A DNA stretch of 64,000 nucleotides from NCBI GenBank assembly GCA_020073445.1, contig JAIQFE010000004.1, positions 152,523 through 216,522 on the forward strand, written 5' to 3'. The stretch is from Terriglobia bacterium. GTDB taxonomy: Bacteria > Acidobacteriota > Terriglobia > Bryobacterales > Bryobacteraceae. Positions 1-8,591 of the stretch are shown here, piece after piece. A program made the translations under genes and the position numbers. Below the pieces are notes generated by a model. That model had not been told where the DNA came from. It worked only from the letters and a program-made list of their open reading frames with translations, and made no database searches. Numbering within the stretch: position 1 is the first letter of the stretch; every line of letters begins with the position of its first letter.

Positions 1-2
1 AA

Positions 3-863
3 ATCCCCGGCCAGCCGAAGCCTCCTGTACCCACGTTCGCTCTAATTAACAACGTACTCCCCGGCTACTTCGAGACCCTGCGCATCCCGCTGGTCCGCGG
101 CAGATACTTCGCGACCCGGGACCGGCCTGGATCGGAGCCCGTGACGCTGATCGACGACACGTTGGCCCGCCAATTCTTCAACGGTCTCGATCCGGTCGGT
201 CAGCGGATAAAAATGCCTTGGGGCTCCTTCACCATTGCCGGTGTCGTCGGCGGCATTAAGAGCAACGCGCTCGACCTGGAGAATCGCCCGACCATCTACT
301 TCAGCGCGCAACAGACGCCTGGTAGCGGCACGACGCTGGTGGTCCGCAGCCAGCTTCCCGAGAACACGATCACGGAGAGCATCCAGCGCATCGTGACGCG
401 GATCGATCCGGATGAGCCGGTCTACGACGCCATCCCGCTACAGACATTCGTCGACCGCTCGGTCAAAGCCAGGCGCTTCGTCGCTTCGCTGATGAGCGTC
501 TTCGCGAGTGCGGGCATCGCACTCGCCGCACTCGGCCTCTTCGGCTTGCTCGCGTATATGGTGGCCCTGCGGCGTCGCGAGATCGGAATCCGCATCGCGG
601 TCGGCGCGAGCAGCCGGGGCATCGCCCTGCTGATATGCCGGGGCGGAATGCCTCTCGTGCTGGCCGGGACCGTACTCGGCGCGATGGCGGCGGGCGGCGC
701 GCATCGCCTGATCGCCAGCCAGTTGTACGGTACCAAGTTCGAGGACACCTGGACCTGGATAGCCGTGCTCGGGATCGTGGCTGTCACCGGCCTCCTGGCT
801 TGCGCTGGGCCTGCCTGGCGCGCGGCCCGAGTGGATCCCACCAAAGCATTGAGAGCCGAATAG
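3..863 (+). CDS. ABC transporter permease, MacB/FtsX type (5' end outside window)
   Basis: The frame is open from the left edge to a TAG at 861-863, so only about the last 286 residues are present. The first part is the end of a MacB-like periplasmic core (YFETLRIPLVRGRYF at about residues 23-37, then a beta-rich stretch). The rest is an FtsX domain with three hydrophobic segments: one near LMSVFASAGIALAALGLFG, one near the RGGMPLV region and one near WIAVLGIVAVTGLLACAGPAW, ending with the usual RAARVDPTKALRAE tail. Such proteins are inner-membrane permeases that work with an ATPase in macrolide, lipoprotein or peptide export. Acidobacteria have many orphan copies without a neighbouring ATPase. 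The substrate cannot be read from the sequence. Confidence 0.9.
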   Translation: MPGQPKPPVPTFALINNVLPGYFETLRIPLVRGRYFATRDRPGSEPVTLIDDTLARQFFNGLDPVGQRIKMPWGSFTIAGVVGGIKSNALDLENRPTIYFSAQQTPGSGTTLVVRSQLPENTITESIQRIVTRIDPDEPVYDAIPLQTFVDRSVKARRFVASLMSVFASAGIALAALGLFGLLAYMVALRRREIGIRIAVGASSRGIALLICRGGMPLVLAGTVLGAMAAGGAHRLIASQLYGTKFEDTWTWIAVLGIVAVTGLLACAGPAWRAARVDPTKALRAE

Positions 864-879
864 CACCGCGCCGGGTGGC

Positions 880-908
880 TTGACACTGTGCGCCCGCTGG
901 CGTACCGT
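880..908 (+). promoter_or_regulatory. candidate sigma70-type promoter for the DUF6152 gene
   Basis: A perfect TTGACA -35 hexamer (880-885) is followed after 17 bases by TACCGT (903-908), a weak -10. It lies between the permease stop and the gene starting at 978. The position and spacing support it; the weak -10 keeps confidence moderate. Confidence 0.4.
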
Positions 909-977
909 AAGTCGATACGTTTGAATGCGTTGCGCTTACTAAAACAAAGCTGCGCAAATTCCAAGTTGGAGACGATT

Positions 978-1385
978 ATGAGATTCAAGCTCGCTGCCTT
1001 CCTCACCGGCGCAGGTCTTCTGGCCGGCACACTTCCCGCTCTCGCTCACCACTCCTTCGCCGCGGAGTACGATGCCAACAAACCCATCAAGATCTCCGGA
1101 GTCGTCACCAAAATGGAGTGGATGAATCCCCACGCGCGCTTCTACGTCGACGTGAAGGAAGCCGACGGCAAGGTCACCAACTGGAACTTCGAGCTGGGCG
1201 CGATACCCGTGCTGCTCAAGCAGGGCTGGCGCAAGGATTCGCTGAAGCAGGGCGACCAGATTACGGTCGAAGGGTCGCTCGCCAAGGACGGTTCGAAATC
1301 CGCCAACGCCCGCAGCGTAGTGCTGTCCGATGGCCGCCGCGTGTTCGCCGGATCGTCGGGCGGCAACGGCCCCGCCAATCAATAA
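978..1385 (+). CDS. DUF6152 family secreted protein
   Basis: A 135-residue protein with an N-terminal signal peptide (hydrophobic stretch, cleavage expected after LPALA) followed by a HHSFAAEYD motif and a conserved GVVTKMEWMNPHARFYVDV block, which identify DUF6152. The function of the family is unknown; I place it in the periplasm from the signal peptide. The ATG at 978 is chosen over the upstream in-frame codon at 888 because GGAG lies at 968-971 and the signal peptide begins there. The next gene starts 25 bases after the stop, so the two are probably cotranscribed. Confidence 0.85.
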   Translation: MRFKLAAFLTGAGLLAGTLPALAHHSFAAEYDANKPIKISGVVTKMEWMNPHARFYVDVKEADGKVTNWNFELGAIPVLLKQGWRKDSLKQGDQITVEGSLAKDGSKSANARSVVLSDGRRVFAGSSGGNGPANQ

Positions 1386-1410
1386 CCAACTGCGCCACGG
1401 GAGACTCCAA

Positions 1411-2886
1411 GTGCGGAAGAAACTCACTATATTTGTCGCCACGGTTTGTGTAGGATGGGCCGCGGCTACCCTTGCGAGTCTGACTGTGGCTCTCGCTCAA
1501 GATAAAGGCGGGGCTCCGCTGCCTGGGGCCCCTCAAGCCAAGGGAAAAGGACCCGGACGCGCAGCGAAGAAAGGTCCAGCCGGACCGCTGCCGCGCTTGT
1601 CAGACGGCAAGCCCGATATCACCGGCGTCTGGAACGGATTCGGCGGAAGCGGCAACGACGCGCCCAACATGCAGCCCTGGGCGGCCAAGATCGTTGCCCA
1701 GCATCGGGCGGCGGACGGCGCCGAGGATTTCGAGGCTCGCTGCCTTCCCGGTGGCCCGCCTCGCGCGGCTCCGTATCACACGTCTTTCTTCGCCACGCCC
1801 AAGCTGGTGCTGATGCTGTTTGAAGGCAACACCCACATGTATCGCCAGTTCTTCGTGGATGGCAGCAGCCACCCCAAGGATCTGAAGCCGACCTTCTACG
1901 GCGACTCGCGCGCCCACTGGGACGGCGACACGCTGGTGGTCGACACGGTCAGTTTCTTTGAGAAATCCTGGTACGATTTCGCGGGTACCCCGCACACCAA
2001 GGACATGCATCTGACCGAGACGTTCCATCGCCTCGACTACGGCAACATGGAGATGAAGGTGACCATCGAGGATCCGGGCGCGCTGAACGGGCCGTGGGTC
2101 ATCAATCGCACCACGACGCTCGAAACCGACTTCGACATGACGGAGTACGTCTGCAACGAGAACAATCAGGATCCCGGGCATCTCGACGCGACTTTGGGTT
2201 CCGCTGGCGGCGCGCAGAGCAAGCGCCTGGTGAACGGTGTTCCGCCGGTTCAAGCGAAGAAAGCGCCCAGCCCGCCCGCGGGTCCGACTCCGCGTAATTC
2301 CGACACGGGTACCGTGGATCTCTCCGCCGTGTGGGTTCCCACCAGCACCAACCTGCCCAGCGATCCTTCTTATCAGCCTGCGTTCAAGAAGATTTACGAC
2401 GAGCGGAAGGCCAACAAGGGCAAGGACGATCCCGAAAAGTTCTGCCTGCCCAACGGGGCGGTGCGCGTCAATCCCCTGCCGTATAAGATCGTGCAGGGTC
2501 CCAAGATGATCGCGCTGCTATGGGAAGGAAACACGCACAGCTATCGCCGATTCTTCCTGGACGGCCGCAAGCCCAACCTCGATGTCGAGCCAGAGAGCTG
2601 GACCGGCCTCTCGAACGGTAAATGGGACGGAGACACGCTGGTGGTCGATACCGTCGGCTTCAACGATAAGAGCTGGCTCGATTCGACCGGCAAGCCGCAT
2701 AGCGACGCGATGCATCTGGTCGAGCGCTACAAGCGGCCCGATCTGGGTCATCTCAACGTCGAGCTGACCATCGACGACGCGAAGGCTTTCACCAAGCCGT
2801 ACTCGTTCACGAGATCGTTCACGCTGGCTCCAGGGTGGGAGTTGCAGGAGTACGTCTGCCAGGCAATTCTCGACGGCGTGTACTGA
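1411..2886 (+). CDS. secreted protein with two copies of an uncharacterised domain
   Basis: About 491 residues. It begins at a GTG preceded by GGGAG (1399-1403) and has a signal peptide (VGWAAATLASLTVALA). The body is two homologous copies of one domain. Each has a SDGKPDITGVW-like or TGTVDLSAVW-like opening, a cysteine-containing CLPxG segment, a L(M/L)xEGNTHxYRxFF motif, a WDGDTLVVDTV motif, a KSWxDxxGxPHxxxMHLxExxxR motif and an EYVC end. The separate minus-strand protein at 2900-3775 has one copy of the same domain. I do not know a biochemical function. The repeated GDTLVV and MHL blocks suggest a beta-rich extracytoplasmic fold. Similar genes are common in acidobacteria, from general knowledge. 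Confidence 0.75.
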   Translation: MRKKLTIFVATVCVGWAAATLASLTVALAQDKGGAPLPGAPQAKGKGPGRAAKKGPAGPLPRLSDGKPDITGVWNGFGGSGNDAPNMQPWAAKIVAQHRAADGAEDFEARCLPGGPPRAAPYHTSFFATPKLVLMLFEGNTHMYRQFFVDGSSHPKDLKPTFYGDSRAHWDGDTLVVDTVSFFEKSWYDFAGTPHTKDMHLTETFHRLDYGNMEMKVTIEDPGALNGPWVINRTTTLETDFDMTEYVCNENNQDPGHLDATLGSAGGAQSKRLVNGVPPVQAKKAPSPPAGPTPRNSDTGTVDLSAVWVPTSTNLPSDPSYQPAFKKIYDERKANKGKDDPEKFCLPNGAVRVNPLPYKIVQGPKMIALLWEGNTHSYRRFFLDGRKPNLDVEPESWTGLSNGKWDGDTLVVDTVGFNDKSWLDSTGKPHSDAMHLVERYKRPDLGHLNVELTIDDAKAFTKPYSFTRSFTLAPGWELQEYVCQAILDGVY

Positions 2887-2893
2887 CGGCACG

Positions 2894-2915
2894 TCCGCAT
2901 CAACGTAAATGCGGA
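2894..2915. terminator. candidate bidirectional terminator hairpin between convergent genes
   Basis: TCCGCAT (2894-2900) and ATGCGGA (2909-2915) form a perfect 7-bp stem with an 8-base loop exactly where the plus-strand gene (stop at 2886) and the minus-strand gene (stop at 2900) converge. A short T-rich stretch follows on the plus strand. It is weak as a classical terminator, but the position fits. Confidence 0.4.
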
Positions 2916-3775
2916 TCGTCCTTGCTGTTTTCCTGACAGATAAACTCGATCAAGTCCGTATCCAGCATCAGGCGCTGATAAACAGTGACGGTCCAAGGCT
3001 TGGTGTACGCCTTCGGATCGTCGATAGTGACTTCGATTTCCAGATGCCCGAAATCGGGGCGGCGGAAGCGCTCGATGATTTTGCCGGACTCGGTCAGCGG
3101 GCTGCCTTCGACATCCAGCCAACCTAGATCGCGGAACTTTACCGATTCCACCACCAGCGTGTCGCCTTCCCATTTACCGGTCGAGTAACCGAACCACCAC
3201 GGCTCGGCATCCGTGGGCAAAGGACGCCCATCGGTGAAGATCTGCCGCAAGCCCGCGTTCGCTTCATAGATGATGACGATCACACCCGGCGCCTGGACCA
3301 TCTTTCGGGGCTGGCCGTGCGTATGAAGCTGCATTACTCCGAGCGGTAAGCAGTGCGCGTCGGGATTATCGATGCTGTTCGAGGCCGCGCGCTGGCGATG
3401 CAGTTCGGCCGCCCAGGGCTGGAACGGAAGGCCGTCTTTGAACGAGGCTCCCAGGTTCCAGAACTGGCTGGTTCGCACCGACAGGGGAATGATATCGTTC
3501 GCACCCGCAGTCCCGGGCTCGGGCTTGGCTGGCGCGGGCGTCCCCGGCGGCCGCTGATACTGCCAGACTCCGGAGAGATCCGGATGCCCGTCCGCGGCGC
3601 GAGGCGTAGGTCCGGAAAGATTCGGCTTGCCGTCGGCGCTCTTGGGGACTCCCGGAGTCGGGTAATCCGGCCATTGTGCGAACAGTGTTGCCGGCGTCAG
3701 AGCAAGCAGGAGACAAAGAAGATGAGGTCTACGCGGCAAGTATTCCAAAATACTCCGGGATGACGCTGCTGTCAA
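2900..3775 (-). CDS. secreted protein with a single copy of the same uncharacterised domain
   Basis: A 291-residue protein with a signal peptide (LCLLLALTPATLFA) and one copy of the domain duplicated in the gene at 1411-2886. Shared motifs are HPDLSGVWQ, CLPLG, YEANAGLRQIF, WEGDTLVVESV, LGWLDVEGSPLTE and a terminal FICQE. Its start overlaps the stop of the upstream gene (3772-4452) by four bases (ATGA), so the two are translationally coupled. The function is unknown; the signal peptide suggests the periplasm or outside the cell. Confidence 0.75.
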   Translation of the reverse strand: MTAASSRSILEYLPRRPHLLCLLLALTPATLFAQWPDYPTPGVPKSADGKPNLSGPTPRAADGHPDLSGVWQYQRPPGTPAPAKPEPGTAGANDIIPLSVRTSQFWNLGASFKDGLPFQPWAAELHRQRAASNSIDNPDAHCLPLGVMQLHTHGQPRKMVQAPGVIVIIYEANAGLRQIFTDGRPLPTDAEPWWFGYSTGKWEGDTLVVESVKFRDLGWLDVEGSPLTESGKIIERFRRPDFGHLEIEVTIDDPKAYTKPWTVTVYQRLMLDTDLIEFICQENSKDDPHLR

Positions 3776-4452
3776 AGGTCCGGGCCGAAGTGCCCCAAAT
3801 CTTGGACGGAATAGTCGCCCGGTATGACGAACAGTGCCGGGTCGGGTTCTGTGCGTTCCAAGCGCTGAATCCGGACCGTCTCCGCAATATCGGGACCGGA
3901 CGAGCTCATGAATCCGATCAAGCCGAGCTCACGGGACATCCAGTGTTCCTGAATGCCCACCAGAGACGACTCGCCTTCCATGGTTGTCGTAAAACGATGG
4001 CCCTCGAATTCGGCCCCTGCGATTGTTTGCGATCCCAGACTCTCGCTATTGAATTTCTTTTCGCCCGCCAGTGCGACGAGAGGGCCGCCCAGAAAAATGA
4101 ATCTTGGCTGGGCGCCGGGTAGCTCAGGCTTGGGAATCGTTACGCGATGGGCGATCTTCGACTCGGTGTCAAGCAAGGCCATAAACCCTTTTTGGTGGTC
4201 GAAAATCTGGATCAGCGAGGAAGGTCCGTCGGGATAATCGATGTCTCTCTCGATTCTCATCCTTCCGGCGGAATCACGATACGTCTTGACGGCTGTGACT
4301 TCCCTCTTGGATGCCCCGTCGGGGAGCGTGGTGGTGTACTCATCGATACTCTCCAAGACGAGCGGAACGTCGGCGATCGGAAGCGCCAGATTCGAAAACG
4401 TCCGAGCAGGATGTTTAGGAGTTTCAGGTTCTTTTGCGGACGCACCGGCCAT
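3772..4452 (-). CDS. hypothetical protein coupled to the domain protein downstream
   Basis: A 226-residue protein that I do not recognise. It contains ESIDEYTTTLPDG, a RIERD motif and QIFDHQKGFMALLD, and ends in VIPGDYSVQD, which recalls outer-membrane or periplasmic beta proteins of acidobacteria that sense or carry lipophilic ligands; that link is only an impression. No signal peptide is seen from this ATG. A stop lies just upstream in frame, and a short hydrophobic leader (an ATG near 4471) is open in another frame, so a missed or shifted start is possible. It is coupled by a 4-base overlap to the gene at 2900-3775. Confidence 0.6.
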   Translation of the reverse strand: MAGASAKEPETPKHPARTFSNLALPIADVPLVLESIDEYTTTLPDGASKREVTAVKTYRDSAGRMRIERDIDYPDGPSSLIQIFDHQKGFMALLDTESKIAHRVTIPKPELPGAQPRFIFLGGPLVALAGEKKFNSESLGSQTIAGAEFEGHRFTTTMEGESSLVGIQEHWMSRELGLIGFMSSSGPDIAETVRIQRLERTEPDPALFVIPGDYSVQDLGHFGPDL

Positions 4453-4508
4453 AGAGCAGACCTGTAGCCATTATCGTTCGGAAACTCTACTCGCGACGAG
4501 TCGCTTTC

Positions 4509-5267
4509 CTACGGCAGCAAGTACCCGCTGTTCGCCAGAATTGTGCGGCCTTCAGCACCCAGCAGAAACTGCCGGAATTGTTTCGCTGCTCCTTGATGTT
4601 CGGAGGCAGCGACAATTCCCATCGCCTGCTCGATTGGCTTGTAAAGGTGGGGATCGAGCTTCAAGACCGTTCCTTTTTCGTGCAGCACCAGCGAATAGGC
4701 AGTGAAGGCGGCGTTCGCACTTCCCGATGCCGCGAATTGCTTGGCCATACTAATGCTGGTTCCATAAACCAGCTTCGGCTGCACGCGATCCCAAAGACCC
4801 GCGCCCTTCAGCACTTCAACGGTCGCCGCCCCATAAGGCGCCAGATCCGGCTGTGCGATCGCGACGAACCGGATCTGCGGCCCGGCCAGGTCCCTCAGTT
4901 CATGAACGCCGCTTTGCTCGCCGTCGGGCATCCACAAGGCAAGTTGCCCGAGTGCGTAGACTGCACGGCTGTCGGCTGTGAGCTTCTTGCGCGCCACCAG
5001 AGAATCGACATGCTCGGTGTCGGCCGCGGCGAAGACATCGAACGGAGCTCCGTTCTCGATCTGCGTGGCCAACTGCGCAGTCGAGCCGTAACTGAAGATC
5101 ACGTCCACGCCGGTCTTCGCCTGGAACGCGCGTCCCACCCCGCTGAAGACATCGATCAGATTCGCGGCGGCGGCCACCGTCAACTTCGCATCCGCGGATC
5201 TGGGCGCGCTGCACGAGCCGAGCAGCGCTACGGCGCAGAAGACCCACCCTGTGTATCGGACGCGCAT
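4509..5267 (-). CDS. modA: molybdate ABC transporter substrate-binding lipoprotein ModA
   Basis: A 252-residue protein of the ModA family, which captures molybdate or tungstate in the periplasm for the ModBC transporter. It has a lipoprotein signal ending LLGSC (Cys19), then LTVAAAANLIDVF, a GVDVIFSYGSTAQLATQI block with the oxyanion-binding Ser/Thr, and GAPFDVFAAADTEHVDSL, the family hallmark. The later AIAQPDLAPYG and AFTAYSLV motifs also fit. No modB or modC gene is in the window. It is divergent from the TonB receptor at 5332, and the molybdate-regulator-like gene at 8592 follows that, so the three probably form one functional unit. Confidence 0.93.
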   Translation of the reverse strand: MRVRYTGWVFCAVALLGSCSAPRSADAKLTVAAAANLIDVFSGVGRAFQAKTGVDVIFSYGSTAQLATQIENGAPFDVFAAADTEHVDSLVARKKLTADSRAVYALGQLALWMPDGEQSGVHELRDLAGPQIRFVAIAQPDLAPYGAATVEVLKGAGLWDRVQPKLVYGTSISMAKQFAASGSANAAFTAYSLVLHEKGTVLKLDPHLYKPIEQAMGIVAASEHQGAAKQFRQFLLGAEGRTILANSGYLLP

Positions 5268-5331
5268 GGGACTGTTGCCTTAATTGTATTCCGTCTTGTG
5301 GACACTACAGATGTCGTGGTGTTGTGTTAAC

Positions 5332-8300
5332 ATGACATGGTCGTTCTTGAACACCATCGTGATCGTCCTACTTGCCAGCTTGTTCGTGGTGTCCACGCTC
5401 TGTTTGGGGCAGGCAGGCCGGGCCGAGCTGTTTGGCACGATTCAGGACCCCTCCGGCCTCGCAGTGCCCAAGGCCAAAGTCGAGGCCGAGGACCAGGCGA
5501 CGATGATCCACTATGGTGTGAGCTCGGATGACCGCGGCGAATATCACATCCTGGGATTGCCCGCCGGCCGATACACGTTGACAGTCGAGCAGCCGGGCTT
5601 TCGCACGTATCATCAGTCCGGGATTACTCTGCGGCTGGGCGATCGGACCAGCTTGGACGTGAAGCTGAGCCTGGGCGAATCCTCGCAGACCATCGAGGTC
5701 ACCGCGGCGGCTCCCCTGCTCCAAACCGACGGCGGCGATGTGAGCCTGAACGTCGACCAGCAGAAGATCACCACGCTGCCTCTGGATGGACGCAACTTCA
5801 TCCCTCTGGTGACGCTGTCTCCCGGCGTAGCACTTCCCAACGGCCAGTTCCTTCCGCGGATCAACGGCAGCCGGCCGCGCACCAGCGAGTATCTCTACGA
5901 TGGCATCAGCGTGCTGCAACCGGAGCCGGGGCAGGTGGTCTACTATCCGATCGTCGACGGAATGGAAGAATTCAAGCTCAACGTCAACGCCTACTCTCCC
6001 GAGTACGGCCGGTCCAACGGCGGCACCATCATGGTGATCGGCAAATCCGGAAGCAACCAGTTTCACGGCGACCTCTTCGAGTTCTTCCGCAATGAGGCAC
6101 TGAACGCCCGCAACCTGTTCGCGCAACCAGGCCCGAAGCCCGAGTTCCGCCGCAACCAATATGGGTTGGCCATCGGCGGACCGGTTCAAACGAACAAGAC
6201 ATTCTTCTTCGTGGATTGGCAGGGGACACGGCAGCGGACCGGCATCACGCGACTCAGCGTAGTTCCCACGCTCGCGCAGCGGCAGGGGATCTTTACTCAG
6301 GCGATCTTCGATCCGGCCAGTTCACCGCGCACGCAGTTTGTGAACAACACGATTCCGAGCACACGTTTCGACGCGCTGGGGATCCAGGTTCTTCAGCACT
6401 ATCCGTTGCCAAATCTCACCGGAGCGAACAACTTCGCCCTTACCGGCACGGAGCCCGACAACCAGGATCAAGCCGACTTCCGCATGGACCGTTACTTCGG
6501 CGAAAAACACCGGGTCTTCGGACGCTACACCTTGCTTCGCGACGACGATACTCCGGTCGCTCCTTTGCCGGATGGCAGTGGAAGTCTGACTTCCGGAGCG
6601 ATCGGGCATGCACGCACACGGGGTGACGCCTTCGTCGGCGACTATAACTGGACGCTCTCTCCCATGGCGCTGAACCAGTTCCGCGTGGGCTATTCCCGTC
6701 GCGATCTCAATCAAACCTCGCTTCAAGACGCTGGGATCATCGTGCCTGGTCTGCCGGCCAATTCCTTCGGATCGGTGCTGCCGATCTTCACCGTGGCGGG
6801 ATTCCAGCAAATCGGTCCGACCGCGGCGGCGAACTCCAAATTCACGACCTCCATCACGGAATTCCTGGATACGTTTACGCTGGTTCGCGGCCGCCACACG
6901 CTAAAACTCGGAACCGATCTCCGGCGCGAAGCTCTGGACGTTCTGAATCCACCGAATCCCACCGGATCGTTCGGCTTCAGCACCACAGGCACCAATAGCG
7001 CCTCGGTTACGGGAAGCGGGAATGCGTTGGCGTCGCTTCTTCTGGGCCAAGTGAACGCGTTCACTATCGATATCCAGAAGAACGTGATCCAGCCGCGCGC
7101 GCACATCGCCGAATTCTTCATCGGCGACGACTGGAAGGTTTCGCAGCGCCTCATCCTGAACCTAGGCACCCGCTACACCCTGAACTTCCCTTCCACGGAG
7201 AGGAACGATCAAGGGGCCGTCTTTAACCTGAAGACTCAGGTTCTGGACTTCCCTCACACCGCTCGTGAATTGCATTGGGGCGACTTCGGCCCTCGCGCGG
7301 GGCTGGCGTATCGAATCCGCGATAACTGGGTGATTCGCGCCGGTTACGGCATGATTTTCTTTGAGCAGTCCGGCATCACCACTCCTTTCACCATCCCGCA
7401 ATTTCCGTTCATTCAAACTGCGGGACAGCAATCGCAGGACAACGTGAACGCCGCCTTCCTGCTGTCCAACGGACCCACGGTTCAAGTGACGCCGCCGAAT
7501 CCCAACTCGGGCTTGGGACAAGGTGTCTTTGGTGTAGATCGCACCAACGGTTCGGGCTATTCGCAGCAGTGGAACTTCACGGTTCAACGGACGTTCGGGA
7601 AAGACTGGAACGTGGAAGTTTCCTACCTGGGCTCGAAGAATACGAGGCTGGGCATACCGGATGCGAATATCAATCAGCTTCCTGCACAGTACTTATCCAT
7701 GGGTCAGGCGCTGCTGACGCCTAAGGTTGCGAATCCGTACTTCGGTCAGATTCCCGCCTCCTCGTCGCTGGGAGCTTCGACGCTCGCGCCGCAACTGCTG
7801 CTGCGGCCTTATCCCCGTTTTACCAACGTCGCTCTGTTCCGCGACAACGTGGGCAACTCCACCTATGAAGCGGCGGCCGCGAAACTCGAAAAGCGATTGT
7901 CGCGCGGGCTTACCATTACTGCGTCGTACACCTTCTCCAAGCTGATCGACGACGCCTCCAGCGTCTTCGCGCAAACTATCTTTACCGGCCCGGTCCTCAA
8001 CAATAGCGGCCCGGCGGACGCCCTTAATCGCCACCTCGAAAAGGATCTCTCCAGTGGCGATATTCCTCGGGTCTTCTCGCTGGGGTGGGTCTATGACATC
8101 CCGCGTCTCTGGAAGATTTCCGGATGGCAGCTCGCGGGCCTGGTCCGCGTCCAGGCCGGCGACATGGTGGCAATCAGCCAGGCCACTAACAACAACTCGA
8201 GCCTCGGATACGCGGTGCAAAGGCCCAATCGAGCCGCCGATCCCAACCAGTTCGCGGGCCGGACCGTAGCCAGATACTTCAACACGGCGGCTTTCACGGC

Positions 8301-8559
8301 CGCGCCGCAGTTCGTGATTGGGACCAGCTCACGCAACCCGATTCGCGGGCCGGGACTCCAGAATGCCGACGTGATGATCGGGAAAACCTTCCGCCTGACG
8401 GAGCGCCTCAGCCTCGAATTCCGTGCGGAAGCGTTCAACGTCTCCAATACACCTCCGTTGAATGACCCCAACGGAGTCTTCGGAAATCCGGCTTTCGGTT
8501 CCATCACCAGCGCGGGGAATCCTCGCGATTTCGAATTCGTCCTCAAGGTTCGCTTCTAG
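5332..8559 (+). CDS. Oar-like TonB-dependent receptor with carboxypeptidase-regulatory domain
   Basis: About 1,075 residues, typical of the large acidobacterial TonB-dependent receptors. From ATG 5332 there is a signal peptide (LNTIVIVLLASLFVVSTLCLG). A carboxypeptidase-regulatory-like beta sandwich follows (GTIQDPSGLAVPKAKVEAE to GFRTY, about residues 34-90), then a plug domain (LPLDGRNFIPLVTLSPG, PGEYG-like SPEYGRSNGG), a long beta barrel and a final aromatic residue (LKVRF). It would import a ligand across the outer membrane with TonB-ExbBD energy. Its position between divergent modA and a molybdate-type regulator suggests an oxyanion or metal chelate, but substrates of this class are rarely known. 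In-frame starts at 5284 (TTG) and 5311 (ATG) are also possible; none has a clear ribosome site. Confidence 0.88.
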   Translation: MTWSFLNTIVIVLLASLFVVSTLCLGQAGRAELFGTIQDPSGLAVPKAKVEAEDQATMIHYGVSSDDRGEYHILGLPAGRYTLTVEQPGFRTYHQSGITLRLGDRTSLDVKLSLGESSQTIEVTAAAPLLQTDGGDVSLNVDQQKITTLPLDGRNFIPLVTLSPGVALPNGQFLPRINGSRPRTSEYLYDGISVLQPEPGQVVYYPIVDGMEEFKLNVNAYSPEYGRSNGGTIMVIGKSGSNQFHGDLFEFFRNEALNARNLFAQPGPKPEFRRNQYGLAIGGPVQTNKTFFFVDWQGTRQRTGITRLSVVPTLAQRQGIFTQAIFDPASSPRTQFVNNTIPSTRFDALGIQVLQHYPLPNLTGANNFALTGTEPDNQDQADFRMDRYFGEKHRVFGRYTLLRDDDTPVAPLPDGSGSLTSGAIGHARTRGDAFVGDYNWTLSPMALNQFRVGYSRRDLNQTSLQDAGIIVPGLPANSFGSVLPIFTVAGFQQIGPTAAANSKFTTSITEFLDTFTLVRGRHTLKLGTDLRREALDVLNPPNPTGSFGFSTTGTNSASVTGSGNALASLLLGQVNAFTIDIQKNVIQPRAHIAEFFIGDDWKVSQRLILNLGTRYTLNFPSTERNDQGAVFNLKTQVLDFPHTARELHWGDFGPRAGLAYRIRDNWVIRAGYGMIFFEQSGITTPFTIPQFPFIQTAGQQSQDNVNAAFLLSNGPTVQVTPPNPNSGLGQGVFGVDRTNGSGYSQQWNFTVQRTFGKDWNVEVSYLGSKNTRLGIPDANINQLPAQYLSMGQALLTPKVANPYFGQIPASSSLGASTLAPQLLLRPYPRFTNVALFRDNVGNSTYEAAAAKLEKRLSRGLTITASYTFSKLIDDASSVFAQTIFTGPVLNNSGPADALNRHLEKDLSSGDIPRVFSLGWVYDIPRLWKISGWQLAGLVRVQAGDMVAISQATNNNSSLGYAVQRPNRAADPNQFAGRTVARYFNTAAFTAAPQFVIGTSSRNPIRGPGLQNADVMIGKTFRLTERLSLEFRAEAFNVSNTPPLNDPNGVFGNPAFGSITSAGNPRDFEFVLKVRF

Positions 8560-8572
8560 CCGCCTGACAAGC

Positions 8573-8588
8573 TGACATTACAATGTTA
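8573..8588. promoter_or_regulatory. candidate operator at the start of the XRE/PBP regulator gene
   Basis: TGACAT (8573-8578) and ATGTTA (8583-8588) form a nearly perfect inverted repeat around a 4-base centre, directly over the start of the regulator gene. A related TAACAT sequence overlaps the start of the TonB receptor gene (TGTTAACATGACA, about 5324-5336). Autoregulation and control of the receptor by the same protein is an inference. Confidence 0.3.
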
Positions 8589-8591
8589 GGT

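Noticed and set aside
422..1030. A minus-strand frame of 202 residues over the permease gene
   Set aside because: It is the antisense of a well-supported FtsX-type coding region and has no ribosome site or recognisable domain.
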